In this document: positions 26,881 through 37,694 of the stretch, piece after piece
How the letters are laid out: each line of letters starts with the position of its first letter
How positions within the stretch are numbered: position 1 is the first letter of the stretch
Source: Dermacentor variabilis
Lineage: Eukaryota > Arthropoda > Arachnida > Ixodida > Ixodidae
NCBI RefSeq assembly: GCF_050947875.1
Contig: NC_134574.1
Location: forward strand, 108,182,469-108,246,468
Reading direction: 5' to 3'
DNA: 64,000 bases
Position numbers and translations under genes: made by a program
The notes under the pieces: model-generated
What the model saw: the letters and a program-made list of their open reading frames with translations, nothing else
Database searches by the model: none
Told to the model about the DNA's origin: nothing

Positions 26881-26931
26881 TGGAGCGAAAGACTTGTTCT
26901 TGTTTACGAGAAAGCCAGACCTTCAGTCTCC

Positions 26932-27146
26932 GACGTATACACAAGGCGTTCCTCGGAGTCGACGAGGAAAGCACGGAGGCCGCTGCTGCTAAGGCGGTTC
27001 ACGTAGGGTCGGCTGGCTCCGTTTATCGTGGGCCTCCTTCGACAACCCCTTTCCTCGTTGATCACCCGCTCATGTTCCTCGTCAAAAGTGAGGAAAAAAA
27101 GGTTATCTTATTTGTGGGATCGGTACGGAAATTGGAAGGCCTATAA
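26932..27146 (+). pseudogene. Serpin 2 fragment: reactive loop and C-terminus only
   Basis: From about 26935 the frame reads IHKAFLGVDEESTEAAAAK, the serpin hinge and proximal reactive-centre loop, then a Gly/Ser-rich loop. It continues into FLVDHPLMFLVKSEEKK and VILFVGSVRKL, which are strands s4B and s5B, and closes at a stop at 27144. Everything before the hinge is missing. The upstream part of the open frame is repeat sequence. The fragment aligns with the last ~70 residues of serpins 3-5 without internal breaks. It cannot fold alone, so it is a relic or an orphan exon piece. Confidence 0.88.
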
Positions 27147-28171
27147 ACGATCCCAACAATTACTGAGTCTGTTGTCTTGCTTTCCCCTCACTTTCTACGA
27201 TGTGTCACTGTGAACTCAGTATTTGTTATATTGACGAAGTGCGTATGCGCCTATTTCCCAAGATAGTAGATACCAGAACCCCCACAGACGCAGAGCGTGG
27301 GCTCAACAGCTAGTTACTATGCTGGCGGCGCCGGCGGAACAATAGCGTCGCTCTTCCGCCCCACGTCACTAAGCCCAAGGGCTCTGTCACGCTCTGTTCT
27401 GTGCTCTTTACTCGCTCGTCCTGTGTTGCGCAGTTCCTGTTTTTGTTCCCAAGGGCTCGTACACCTAGCGCAGGCTTTCGACCACATAGCAGTGGTGGTC
27501 GGAATGTGGAGCCCTGGTCATACTAATCCGGAACACATGCCTTAAGCCTCTTTTCGATTTTTTATCGGCTGTAGAATTTTTTATGTTTGTGTTCTTTGAA
27601 TGAGCGTGCTTAGCGCGGCTCTTTTCCAAAGCATTCAGTGCCCTTGCTTTTTCTTCCCTTTCGTCTCCTTTAAGTGTGTGTATATGTTCACACAATATGA
27701 TGCCAATGAAAAGTTTTCTTCTTTCGACCGGCCTTTGCTAGGATTAAGTTGCTGGAAATGTGTCGTGATTTGTCGGGTTCGCTCTGACGGCAGCCCTACA
27801 GCTTCATCCGGACGACATAAACAACGGGCACCGGCTGCAGAGACGATGCCATAGGAACGACTAGTTCAGTTACGCAAGCTGGCGGTCGAGACGAAAAAGA
27901 AATATTCAGTTCGGCTCGGATTCAACGTGTCCTCATTTCGTACTGATTTGGAGAACTAAACGAAATCGTATAGTACCCGCGTCCTGTGGGAATCGATGTT
28001 GGGAGAATCATCTCGCAGGTTGTTGGCATTATGAGGGGGACCAACGTACTTGTGCAAATAGAGTAGTTGTTTGTGTGTGACGTGACCGTGGCGTGCATCT
28101 GACGACAGCACAATGACGACGACCACTAATGATAATGATCGTCGTATGGCAACGGTATAATTTAAAATTAA
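27147..28171. other. Gene-free spacer
   Basis: Nothing with recognisable coding or repeat structure was found, apart from short low-complexity runs. Confidence 0.4.
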
Positions 28172-28408
28172 CTTCTGGCGTTTAACCTGCCAGAACTACG
28201 ATATGGTTAAGAGGCATGCCGTAGGAGGAACTGTGGATTAACTTGGACCATCTGCAGTTTTTTAACGTACACCCATCTCACTTTACATGGGCGTATATGG
28301 CTTTCGGCCCCATCGAAATGCTGCCGTCGTGACTAGAATGTTATCCCGCGTCCTCAAGTTTAGCAGTGCAACGCCAAAGTCACTATGCAACCATCTCGGG
28401 TGATGGCA
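28172..28408 (-). mobile_element. Ruka-like tRNA-derived SINE, diverged, near full length
   Basis: Read on the minus strand it follows the layout of the tick SINE Ruka. The tRNA-like head includes a diverged box B, then the CGGCAGCATTTCGATGGGG segment, an inner 'cacccatctcac' part and a tail with the reverse of GGCGTTTAACCTGCC. Many substitutions show age. Family assignment is from memory of the Ruka layout. Confidence 0.65.
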
Positions 28409-28518
28409 CGCGCATGTTTTCTACTGTGTACGTTCGACGAGAACATATGCGACATGCCGATTAGTGGATTCTGTATAGGCATTTAATGAACGTAAGTGAG
28501 ATATACGCGGGTCGCGAT

Positions 28519-31164
28519 TAGGGGTGTGCGAATATTGAAATTTTCGAATACGAATAAAATACGAATAAAGCAAAAAACTGTCTTTTAATATCGAATCGAA
28601 TATCGAATATATGTGTATTGTTAAAAAATTGCAAAACGAGGAAACAAGCTTTATTGCCCTTGTAAAAATAATATTGCATTTTACAAGGCTCCTTCAGGTA
28701 TAAGAGGCCCTCATTATAGCTCATGCACTCAGGTAATGTCAGGTGATGCTCTCAGTAAGGTAAGACGTTTATTACTTGTTATCGCGAACGAAAATTAACT
28801 GCTCAACATGTTCAGAAAGTAAGCGCTCTCTATGCACTGTGACCACATTTGCACCGGTGGAAAAGACTCTTTCACTAGGAAATGAAGTGGCAAGGATGGC
28901 CAAGTACTTCTGGGCGAGTGCACTTAAAAGCGGGTACTTGAAGCGGCCAATGGAAGACTGCCACCACTCACAAGGATTCTTGACCCTTCCCACAAGAGAC
29001 TATCCCGCATAGTCTGTAACTTCTCTCTTAGGGGCAGATGCCAAATGTGTCATCTATTTGCTCATGACTAGATCGTGAAAAGCATTCCATATTCTGGATG
29101 CCACCAGTGGAGATGAAGTTGACGCTGGCACGGCAGTGCCCCCACGGGGCTCCACGTCAGGTGTCTGGGGCTACCTTGTCACAAGGTCTTTGAGCCAGAT
29201 CATCTGACCAGATGCCTGATGAACTATGGCCTTAAAGCGCGGATCAAGAAACATGGCCAGGCTGGCCCTTCGTCAAATTCGCACTCCGCAAAACGGGTCT
29301 TGATACATTTTGCAAGATTGTTAGCAAACCCTGAGTTGCCTTTGCAACCTTCGAGGCAATGCAGCATTCCAAAAATAATTGGAATTTGACATGACAACGA
29401 GGGGTACTTTTCAGCACTTAAGATCACAGTTGCGTCAAATAAAGGTATCTATGCTCGTGTCCGAAATGGTGATCTCAAGTGTGATGGTCTCTTTTGGGTT
29501 CAAGGAACCTCGAGAGCATGAGGTACTGACTGTTCAATCGTGTGTCAACATTCTGCACAACATAGAGCACGTCTTTTTTCAGCTGCCTCTGCAGATCGTT
29601 CCGTCTTTTCTGCGCACTAGGGCTATGTTTGTAGTGTCCTACAATCGCTTTCACCTTCTTGCACAGTCTGTTGGTAGCTGGAGTACACGACATCGCATCG
29701 CTGATCGCCAGCTGGGGAGTGTGCGCCAATCAGGCTCGCTGGAGCCAGGACAGTGTCCTGGCAGCCGCTCGGATATTGCGGCTGTTGTCTGTGACGGTGT
29801 ACTTCATGCAGTCGATTTGTATCTCCCAGTCGGTGCTCCACTGCTCTAATGAGGCAGCTATCTTCACAGCCGTGTGGCTCTCCGGCATATGTCGCGTGTT
29901 CAGAGTGAACTTTTTCATCTCGAACTTAACCGTTAGAAACTGACACGTGACGCTTATAAAGCCCTCGTTGGCCCGTGAAGTCCAGATATCGCTCGTAAAA
30001 GTGAGAGTGCTTGTTCCTTTTTCAAGTGCTTTTCGCAGCTCGAGTGGTGCCATTGCTCTTGTTTCGTCGTACAGGCGCGGGACGAGCACAGGCGACAGTT
30101 TCGTTCGAGTTGGCAGACTGTAGCACGGTACAGCTGCTTTCATCAGTGCTTTGAACCCCCGGTTTTCTGCAAAGCGGTAAGGGAGAAGATCTAAGGCGAC
30201 CATTTCTGCTACTTTCTGGTTAAGTTCGTTTTCTTTCTTCTGAGACAATGGCTGCTGTCTCTGCTGTAGTGTCGGTTGATTCTCCGATGGCGCGTTTGCA
30301 GCGGCGTCTTTTTGTACTCTTCCATCAACAAAGGGGGCTGTTTCATGTGATTTTGAAGAGTAGTAGTCGTTCCCGTTGGCGTTTGAAGAACCCGTTCGCA
30401 AGACTTTCACCAATCTGTCGACGGCGAGAGTCTTGTGTAGTACCGCCAAAGAAGACTTCTTCCGGCTTTCTTTTCTTGTTCGCTCGGTGGCTCGTCTTCC
30501 GCAGTTGATGCCATCCTTGGAGAACACGCTTGAGAGAGGGCTGTATCAGCACTGAGGTAGTTACAAATAGTACAGCGGCGAATTTAGCGTGGTTTGCATT
30601 TGCCTCACAAAGCAGCAGCGCAGCACGTAGCAAAGAGCCGGCGACCACCTTAGAAAAGCGGGAACGCAAGGCGGCGGTTGTCGATGGCGATCCAATGTTC
30701 TTTGTGGGCATATATTTTCTTCTTTTTCATTTCCACACATCCGAAAATTGTCCCGGTAACATGTTCTAGATGCATATTATATTGCGTATAGTTACAGAGC
30801 CCGAAAGTACATCATATCTTGTTATGAAAAAGCCCTGGAATAAAGCTTCGTAAAAAAAGGAACCGAAACTGATCATGTCTCATGAGCCTGATGCAGATAG
30901 ACTGAAACAGAGACTGCATATAATGAGCGGATCATGGGAAGTTCTCAGTGAATAAACATGTTCATAGGAGAACGCGGAGCAAGCATATAATTCGTTAATT
31001 GCTCAATTATTCGCAGTCTGTCCGAATATTCGCCGTTTCCAGCGTTGTTCGGCCGTCCTCCAATACTCGAGAATTTCCGAATATGCATTGCTCGAATCGA
31101 ATACGCTTCGAGTAAGGAAAATAATTGATTCGTATTTGAAATTTCGAATTTTCGCACACCCCTA
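28519..31164 (-). mobile_element. hAT transposon with both terminal inverted repeats
   Basis: TAGGGGTGTGCGAAT at 28519-28533 and its complement ending CACACCCCTA at 31164 are the ends. The neighbouring AATTTTCGAAT-type blocks are also inverted. Inside, on the minus strand, are hAT transposase parts. No 8-bp target duplication is recognisable in the flanks, so the flanks have decayed or the outermost bases are misjudged. Confidence 0.85.
28772..30711 (-). pseudogene. hAT transposase remnant
   Basis: In reading order, about 30711-30530 may contain a decayed zinc-finger end (CTIC text in one frame). 30527-29730 encodes 265 codons with LNQKVAEMVALDLLPYRFAE and then TSDIWTSRANEGFISVTCQF, the region of the first catalytic Asp in hAT enzymes. 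29729-29475 continues in a shifted frame with the TLQLAISDAM-like, VGHYKHSPSAQ and NVDTRLNSQYLML blocks; the last normally reads TRWNS. 28993-28772 is the C-terminal dimerisation domain (YPLLSALAQKYLAILATSFP, SERVFSTGA). Frameshifts and missing spans between these parts make it inactive. Confidence 0.85.
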
Positions 31165-31429
31165 GTTATTTTTAGTCTCAGGAGCCCCAGAGCAGGCTTC
31201 TCTGCACATACATTCGTGTATGCGGGAAAGTCAGCTTTCAAGGCGTCCTCGCGAGAGCGGTTTTTCTATGATCATTTCTTTCTTTAAGATTATTATTTCA
31301 TTCGCTCCTTATCGCTTATGAAGCTGCCAATCATCTACATTTACAATATCATAACGACTAAACTTCTTAACTTTGCTAATTACGCATTTTTGCGCCGATA
31401 CAGTGCATTACACTTTTCGCTTGACAGAC

Positions 31430-32398
31430 ATGGGGCGCTATAACGTAAAACTATTCCCAACTTTTCTATTCTAGGTCTGCTACAGCACTCCGCGATTGGT
31501 CAAAAACTTTTTGGCCCACCTCCACTTCATCTGTCTGTCACGCGACGTCAATAAAACCGCGATACTTCCCTATCTGATGTGTACACACTGATTATGCATG
31601 ATTTGTCCAAAAAAATAAAAACAGTTATTTCTGATTCGATGCCTTTTCGCCATTAGCCCCCGGCTATTGGTCAGAAGCTTTTGGGCTGCACCCACTTCAC
31701 CGGCCTGTCACGTGACGTCACAAAACCGCGAAAGCTCACCGCGTCAAAGTGACATGTACGCATTAAAGATGCACTAATATAATTAACAAAACTGAAGTTT
31801 CTTCTAAATAGCCGCAGGCTGCCCCGTTCCAAAAGGAATAAAAGATGGCTGCCGCCGATCACTCAAGCGCTGGCTGAGAGCATGGGTTTATTTCGTATAA
31901 TAAAGCTTCTTGAGCGGCCGTGTAAGGTTTTCCAGCAGTTTTGGCACGTTTACGACCTCATTCTGCCAACTCTTCTTTGCTGATGATCCGTTTTAGCGTC
32001 ATTCTTAAGCTTCCGTTGCATGCCGCCGCGATTTTCGGCCAGCCATTGCAAGCTAAGTAAGGGAAAGCGGACCAATCGCAGACGGCGGCACCGCCCTCTT
32101 CATCCGGTGATCGATTTTCAGTGCACTAGCTCTGCCCCTTCGAATCCCTCTCCACTTGAGCGTTCTCCTCGCCTCTTGTCAGCCAATTAGATACGACAAG
32201 CCGCTCAGTGTAGGCAATTTTATTCGTTCTTCAAGCAAACAACAGTGATGTCCTATGAACTAGGAGAGCGTTTCATTGGTCTGTTCAGATAACCCTGCGG
32301 GTGACCACCCGGTGCTTGCGTCGGTGGTTGCGAAAATTTGACGTCAGAAGATTTGAATAAAAACATATTGGAATAGTTTTACGTTATAAGGCCCATGT
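31430..32398. mobile_element. ~0.97 kb TIR element with internal direct repeat
   Basis: The inverted ends share TATAACGTAAAACTATTCC (left about 31439-31457, right about 32369-32387) and an outer ACATGGG/CCCATGT. Inside, two direct copies of about 70 bp start 'gcgattggtcaaaaac' (31493) and 'ggctattggtcagaag' (31661). Both run through a 'ctgtcacg.gacgtca' and an 'aaaaccgcga' block. No transposase is seen. This is a non-autonomous DNA element, superfamily not assigned. Confidence 0.8.
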
Positions 32399-33083
32399 TT
32401 TGCTCGGGTACTCGCCAAAGAACGCTTACGCATTAATGTCCTCCCTCTAACATACACTCTATTCAACAAGTTTACTGTACTTCGTTTGTAGCATTTTGGC
32501 GGCACGTATGCCTTTTCTGTTTCCGACGAACCGGACCCTGGAGACGGTGTAATATTGAACGGGACCGATCGATGGGATAATCGAAAAATGGGCCGGTGTC
32601 AGAGACACTTAAATCTGCGCACGTGTTCGTCGTGTCGGTTGCATGCTCTTGCCACGTGGTCTTGCCGGTCTTGTCGTCATGCTGGGCAGCCACATGTTCT
32701 ATGTGGTGGCACACTTCCGTGCCGAACAGGAACACATGCGCGAAGCCAAACGAAGCGAAAAGTTTGTGACGATAAAACAATGATAACAGTTCCTTGAGCG
32801 TGCTTGAAACATTTCGGAAAAGCTTCGCGTAAAGTGATTCCTACATACACCTTGTATCTGCCCTGATATATTTATTCTGATGGAATAATACAGCGAGTTA
32901 AGCACCAGTTGTAGCAAGCTGTATATGCCCAGTGCTGTTTACAATTTCATAAGAATTAAATTTGCTAATATGAAACAGACAGAACAAAACAGAGCAGATG
33001 CACAAAACTATTGACAGTATTTGCTGACCTGTTTCTTTCCTTAAATATTGCCATGCTGTAGGTAGTGCAGCCGCAGAAGCTCG
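32399..33083. other. Spacer upstream of serpin 3
   Basis: No gene or clear repeat is seen. The frames present (up to 102 codons) show no domain. Confidence 0.4.
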
Positions 33084-33130
33084 AATAAAATGGCACTTAT
33101 TAGATTTGACATAGGCAGTCGGTTGAACGT
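33084..33130 (+). promoter_or_regulatory. Possible serpin 3 core promoter and first donor site
   Basis: AATAAAATG at 33084 is a weak TATA-like element. A possible +1 A lies at about 33117, and AAC|GTGAGTATT at 33126-33137 is a good 5' splice site. The layout (TATA-like box, a very short exon, a donor, and an acceptor about 245 bp on at 33371-33372) mirrors that of serpin 1. This rests on the parallel, not on strong motifs. Confidence 0.3.
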
Positions 33131-33385
33131 GAGTATTCAAAGGATTTTCTTAAGCGTTGAAGCAGGTCCTTGCAATCTGTGCTGTACAACTGCTTACTAG
33201 TACGTGCTACTAAGCTCATATCTTAGGTCGGAAAACTTAACGCTAGCTTCTGATTATTTCGCGTTGTTAAGGCAATAGAAAAATTACCAGTATCTGGAGA
33301 TTCCTTATTTTTTCAAATTTTTGTCCCTACGTCAGCTACTCTAACATTAACCCATTTTTTTTCATTTTCTAGATCGCGCCGAGCA

Positions 33386-34528
33386 ATGACGACAACTGCG
33401 CTCGGGGTCTGCCTGCTGAAGCTCGCCATCAACCTGTACACCCAACTACACTCTCTTAATAAGGAAGGCAACATCGCCTACTCCACGTACAGCGTAGGAA
33501 GTGCACTTTCAATGGCACTAGCCGGCGCGCACGGTGACACCGCAAAGCAACTGGCGGCCGTCCTTCACGTCACCGAAAGCGACAAAATACACGAGCAATT
33601 TCGGGAGCTGTTGAGGGAGCTACCATAGAGTTGGTACTCTAACGCCAGTTTTCAATTGGCCAATCTGATGTACAGCGAGCGTGAGCTTAAAGTCCGCACG
33701 GAATTCGACGCGCTTCTGGAAGCGTACTTCAGGGGTCGCATCAAGTCAGTTGACTTCAAGGAAAACCCTGAGTCAGTCCGAAAAGAGGTCAACGAATGGG
33801 TATTGGAGATAACGTACTCCAAGATCAAAGAGCTGCTTCCTCCCGGTAGTGTGACAAAAGATACGGTATTCATTATAGCCAACGCTATCTACTTCAAGAG
33901 CATGTGGGAAAACCAGTTCCACAAGAGAGACACAAAAAAACAAACTTTTCATCTCGACTCCAGAAGCAATACGACAGTGGAAATGATGTTCAAGAGTGAG
34001 GCACCATTCAAAGTCGGCCGGTCCAAGGAGTTGAAGGCGACGTTGGTGGAAATACCGTACATTGGTGGAATATTTTCGATGGTCATACTCGTCCCCGATG
34101 AAGTAGAAGGGCTGTCCTTCTTGGAAGGGCAGCTCTCGGAGTCGCATCTTCGCTCGGCTCTGGAAAGCCTCGCCATGAAAGGGAACGTGGGGCTTACTCT
34201 TCCCAAGTTCAAGCTCGAGTACTCTGCATCCTTGAAGGAAGCACTGTCTGCGCTCGGAGCCAAACTGTTGTTCAGCGACAGCGCGGACTTTTCTGGTATC
34301 TTTGAGAACGGCATGGCTTCTGTCTCGCAGGTCTTCCACAAGACGTTCATTCAAGTCGCCGAAGAAGGCACGGAGCCCGCTGCAGCTACGGAGGAGGCTG
34401 GCACGGGATCCGGTGGCCCCAGTTATAATCTGGTCACACGCGTTGTCGTGGATCGTCCGTTTATGTTTCTTATCAGGAAAAACGAAGGGAACGTAATCTT
34501 GTTTATGGGATCGGTTCGTAAACTTTGA
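33386..34528 (+). pseudogene. Serpin 3, full length but broken by one in-frame TAG
   Basis: The ATG lies 13 nt after a splice acceptor (AG at 33371-33372). The reading frame spans 380 codon positions in one exon, with a single TAG at 33626-33628 (position 81, between helices C and D). The segments on both sides are in the same frame and otherwise intact: NIAYSTYSVGSALSMAL at the N-terminus, NAIYFKSMWENQF (strand s3A), MMFKSEAPFKVG, IPYIGGIFSMVILVP, hinge EEGTEPAAAT, then a long Gly/Ser-containing loop, VVVDRPFMFLIR and the end FMGSVRKL. No signal peptide is encoded in this exon. The hinge is small-residue rich, so the ancestor was probably inhibitory. P1 is uncertain because the loop is about five residues longer than in alpha-1-antitrypsin. 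It may be a very young pseudogene, a segregating null allele, or an assembly error. Confidence 0.9.
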
Positions 34529-34596
34529 GACCGTTACCGTCTTGTAAGACGGCAGTTACCGTCTGTATAAACGTGATATATTAAAGCTATTGCGTA

Positions 34597-34602
34597 AATA
34601 AA
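34597..34602 (+). other. Polyadenylation signal of serpin 3
   Basis: AATAAA 69 bp after the serpin 3 stop codon. It is the nearest canonical signal. Confidence 0.6.
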
Positions 34603-36394
34603 TGCTTGTTCCTAGATGGAGTACATAGAATGTGCAGTACTCAAGGCCTTTTAGGGGCATTGAGTACCGTTTCTGCCGGTTAATTTAGCAAAACTGCGCA
34701 GCAAATAGATCAGCAGCAACGGAGAACAAAGCTATAGTAGTAATTGGTTAGAGAAGTGGAACTTGTAATTAAAAGCTGTCTCAACCTGAAACCTAAAAGC
34801 TTCCCGCGACACTAACAGAGAGTTTGTTTCTTTGATAGCATTACGAACTGGCGATTTTGCGCATTTCGTAACTTGCGCGCAGGACGTTCCTATGCCGCCT
34901 ATAGTGAATAATATAAAGGTGAACTGGGCGAGTTGGTGTCCATTTACTGGCTAGAAAAAGCGCAATGAGGAAAGCCCAACACAAGAACACATGACTAGAG
35001 CTAGGCCTGCGCTCTTCTATCGCCTTTGCCCCTTCGCGCTTTTCCTAAGAATATGTGTAATTTCCGTTCGCTTAGTACTGCGGGTACAACGAAAATTATT
35101 TGACATTACTTTTTACACCAGTTTTATCGACGGTTTATTTAATCATCTAAATGATGATATCAGCACGCCTATAACTCAAGATGCGCCAACGTCCGTCTCG
35201 CGAAAGCTGTTGGATTCACTGCGTCTTCAAGAAGCTGTGCAGAAAGATCTCAAAATGAGATCATTTAGAAAATCGGACCCTCTGTTAGAAATAATGCAAG
35301 GTGCTCTGTTATCACACCTCTTTATTCTACGTTCACCTGAATGAATTACAAAGAAAATTCTAACCAAAGTTTATCTTAAGAAAGCAGATGTTTCGCAGCC
35401 CAATTCAAGGGTTAGACAATGTGTGGCGTAGGAGTGCGTATGTGCATTTTTTGATGGTCCGACAGTTGGCGAAGATCTTGTGCACTGCCTAGATGGACAC
35501 GGCGCACTGCGCAAGCGTCACCGCGGGCCTGTCGCCGTCGGACCACCGAAAACGCATACAATCACGGCCACGACTCCCGGTATTTCACCCCTGAAAAATA
35601 AGCCGTTCGGGCTCTGGAACGCCGGGTGATTGTTTGCGAGCAGGCAGACCTCTGCTGAATGTATACCTTTGAATCCACACGTACACCCATAAGCATAAGT
35701 ATGCAGACCACAGGGTCACCGAAAAAAGTGAACTTCTTCGCAATTACCACGCAAAAACAGAAGCTGACGATTACACTGGAAAATTCATAATGCCGAGTTT
35801 GGATTGCAGTCTTTCATTTCAAGTTGCATTCACAGACAGAGGCGAAAATTGGTTTTATTGCGCAATTCTTGGTCCCTATACTTGTGCTCAGGGGTGTACA
35901 TGTGGGAACATGCTGTTTTCCTCATTTCATTAGTGTCATCGAATGAAAATCCAGAATGAAATGTAAAAAAAAACAGAGAGAAGGTGTGTCGTAGGAATGA
36001 TCGCAGCATAGGCACAAGATAGAAACATGAAAGTCAAGCTGCAGTCTCTCAGTGCTTCGCACAGCTTAAGTATTCCCAGAAAGGTCACCGCCTTCTGTGC
36101 AGAGTCCCTTTGGTGGAGTCTATTTTACGTACACGAAACGCTTTTAGCCTGTGAAGTAATCTGCCACTCAAGGGAGAACAGAAATGCAAAATGTAAGTAG
36201 CGTTTTGTCCTTTGGGAACATCTTGTGCAAGAGCACGGGATGTGTTAGCGACCCTGCTTGCATGCGTCGCACGATCGTTTGCTGCTTTCGGCTGAGATGC
36301 GGATGCAGACGGGGAAGCCTGCATTTGCCGCTTCTGTACATTTGGATGATGTCTGTAATTTCTGGCGGGGTGCGGTTGCTCTGGCTCATCCTGC
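34603..36394. other. Gene-free spacer
   Basis: Open frames of up to 117 codons (34991-35344) show no motif. A GC-rich patch at 35490-35640 is unassigned. No terminal repeats were found. Confidence 0.4.
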
Positions 36395-36720
36395 CCGGAC
36401 AAGATGTTCCCAACAGAGCATGACACTTCATGCCCGTTTTGCAGACAATCAGAAGGCACTCTAGCACACATCCTTGCAGAGTGCACTAAGCTTAAGCACC
36501 CCCCACCATCCCTACCCCCCACCCTCCCCAGCCCCAACCCGCCGAGCGATGGGAGACCTTGTTATCTAGCCGCGATCTACCGAGCCAGCTCTCGCTGGCG
36601 GCTAAGGGCCAGGAACTTCTGGGCGCATATGGGACCTGAGAAGAAGGTTCCACCCCGTCTGCTGCCAGCAGGCACCAACCTTTACAAAGGGCTCAATAAA
36701 AGTTGATTCTCTCTCTCTAT
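36395..36720 (+). mobile_element. I-group LINE 3' end, fragment
   Basis: CPDKMFPTEHDTSCPFC with a later H and C (LAHILAEC) matches the C-terminal cysteine-histidine motif of the LINE at 37.7-39.4 kb (NKMFPTQYRDTCPWC...HITWEC). The frame ends in LYKGLNKS, and an AATAAAAG signal near 36697 is followed by (CT)n, as in other LINE tails here. Only about 100 codons remain. Confidence 0.75.
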
Positions 36721-37694
36721 CGTCCTTTGGCTCACTGTAATACCCATGAGTTACCAAGAGTTTGTCCGACCTAACTTGATGAGCCATTGCTCGAAGTAAT
36801 TAAATTCTGTATTTCACTTCAATGTGCAATCTACTGAAGGAAAGCGCGACAATATTGCACTTATTAAATGAATTCGCTTTTATGTTCAACATTGTTATGA
36901 TAACAGAGACATGGTATAATGATAAATGTGATGCACTGCATCTACAGAGGGAAGCTTTCTTATGAGTTGCACAAGTCTGTGTGGAGATGGTGTAGTTCAT
37001 TACTCTGAAACGTCAACAATCTATAATGTTCCCGGAAAATCTTCTAGAATTATTTACTGCTAACCTTTTAGTGTGAAAATCGCTTCGAGACAGCTATTGC
37101 TGTTTATTGCTCTCCTAAAGGCTATCTATTTTCTTTCATAAACATTTTGAAGCATTTCTGAAATACGCTTGCACAGATAACAATGCGTTAAATTGTGGAG
37201 GTGATTTCAACACAAATCACCTTGACGACACACCCATTCTTGGTTACTATGAGGCTAGATTCATCAGGTGTTGTAAATATAATCCCAACACTTACTCTTT
37301 CGACGCCGTCGACATGATCGGCTCCATAGTGGGATACAAATTAAGAAAAAAGTGGCATTTGCTCCTCAAAGGCGGATGCACACGAGCCTCCACCAATGGG
37401 CACGAACGCTAGAATCACGCCACGAGCCGGACGGCCGGTGAACCCACCGACGGAGAAGATGGCCGCTCACGTTTCCAACTGGGCTGCGTCGCGTCAGCTG
37501 TGTGCGCCTGCTCCTCGTCGGAGTGATTTCCCAAACTGCTTGTGGTGGTCTATCGCGCCGGAAATATTGCTGCGAGCTCACGATCCACCATTTGTGCCGC
37601 GGTCGTTTGTTCTGAGCTGTGACCTGGCGAACGAAGACTGCAGCGGGCATCGGTGACGTTGCGCTGCGCTTCGTCTGCAGGATGTCGCGGCGAC
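36721..37694. other. Gene-free spacer
   Basis: AT-rich up to about 37350, then GC-rich to the LINE junction. Overlapping frames on both strands in 37366-37813 have no recognisable domain. Confidence 0.4.

Noticed and set aside
33773..34354. 193-codon minus-strand frame
   Set aside because: Antisense shadow of serpin 3.
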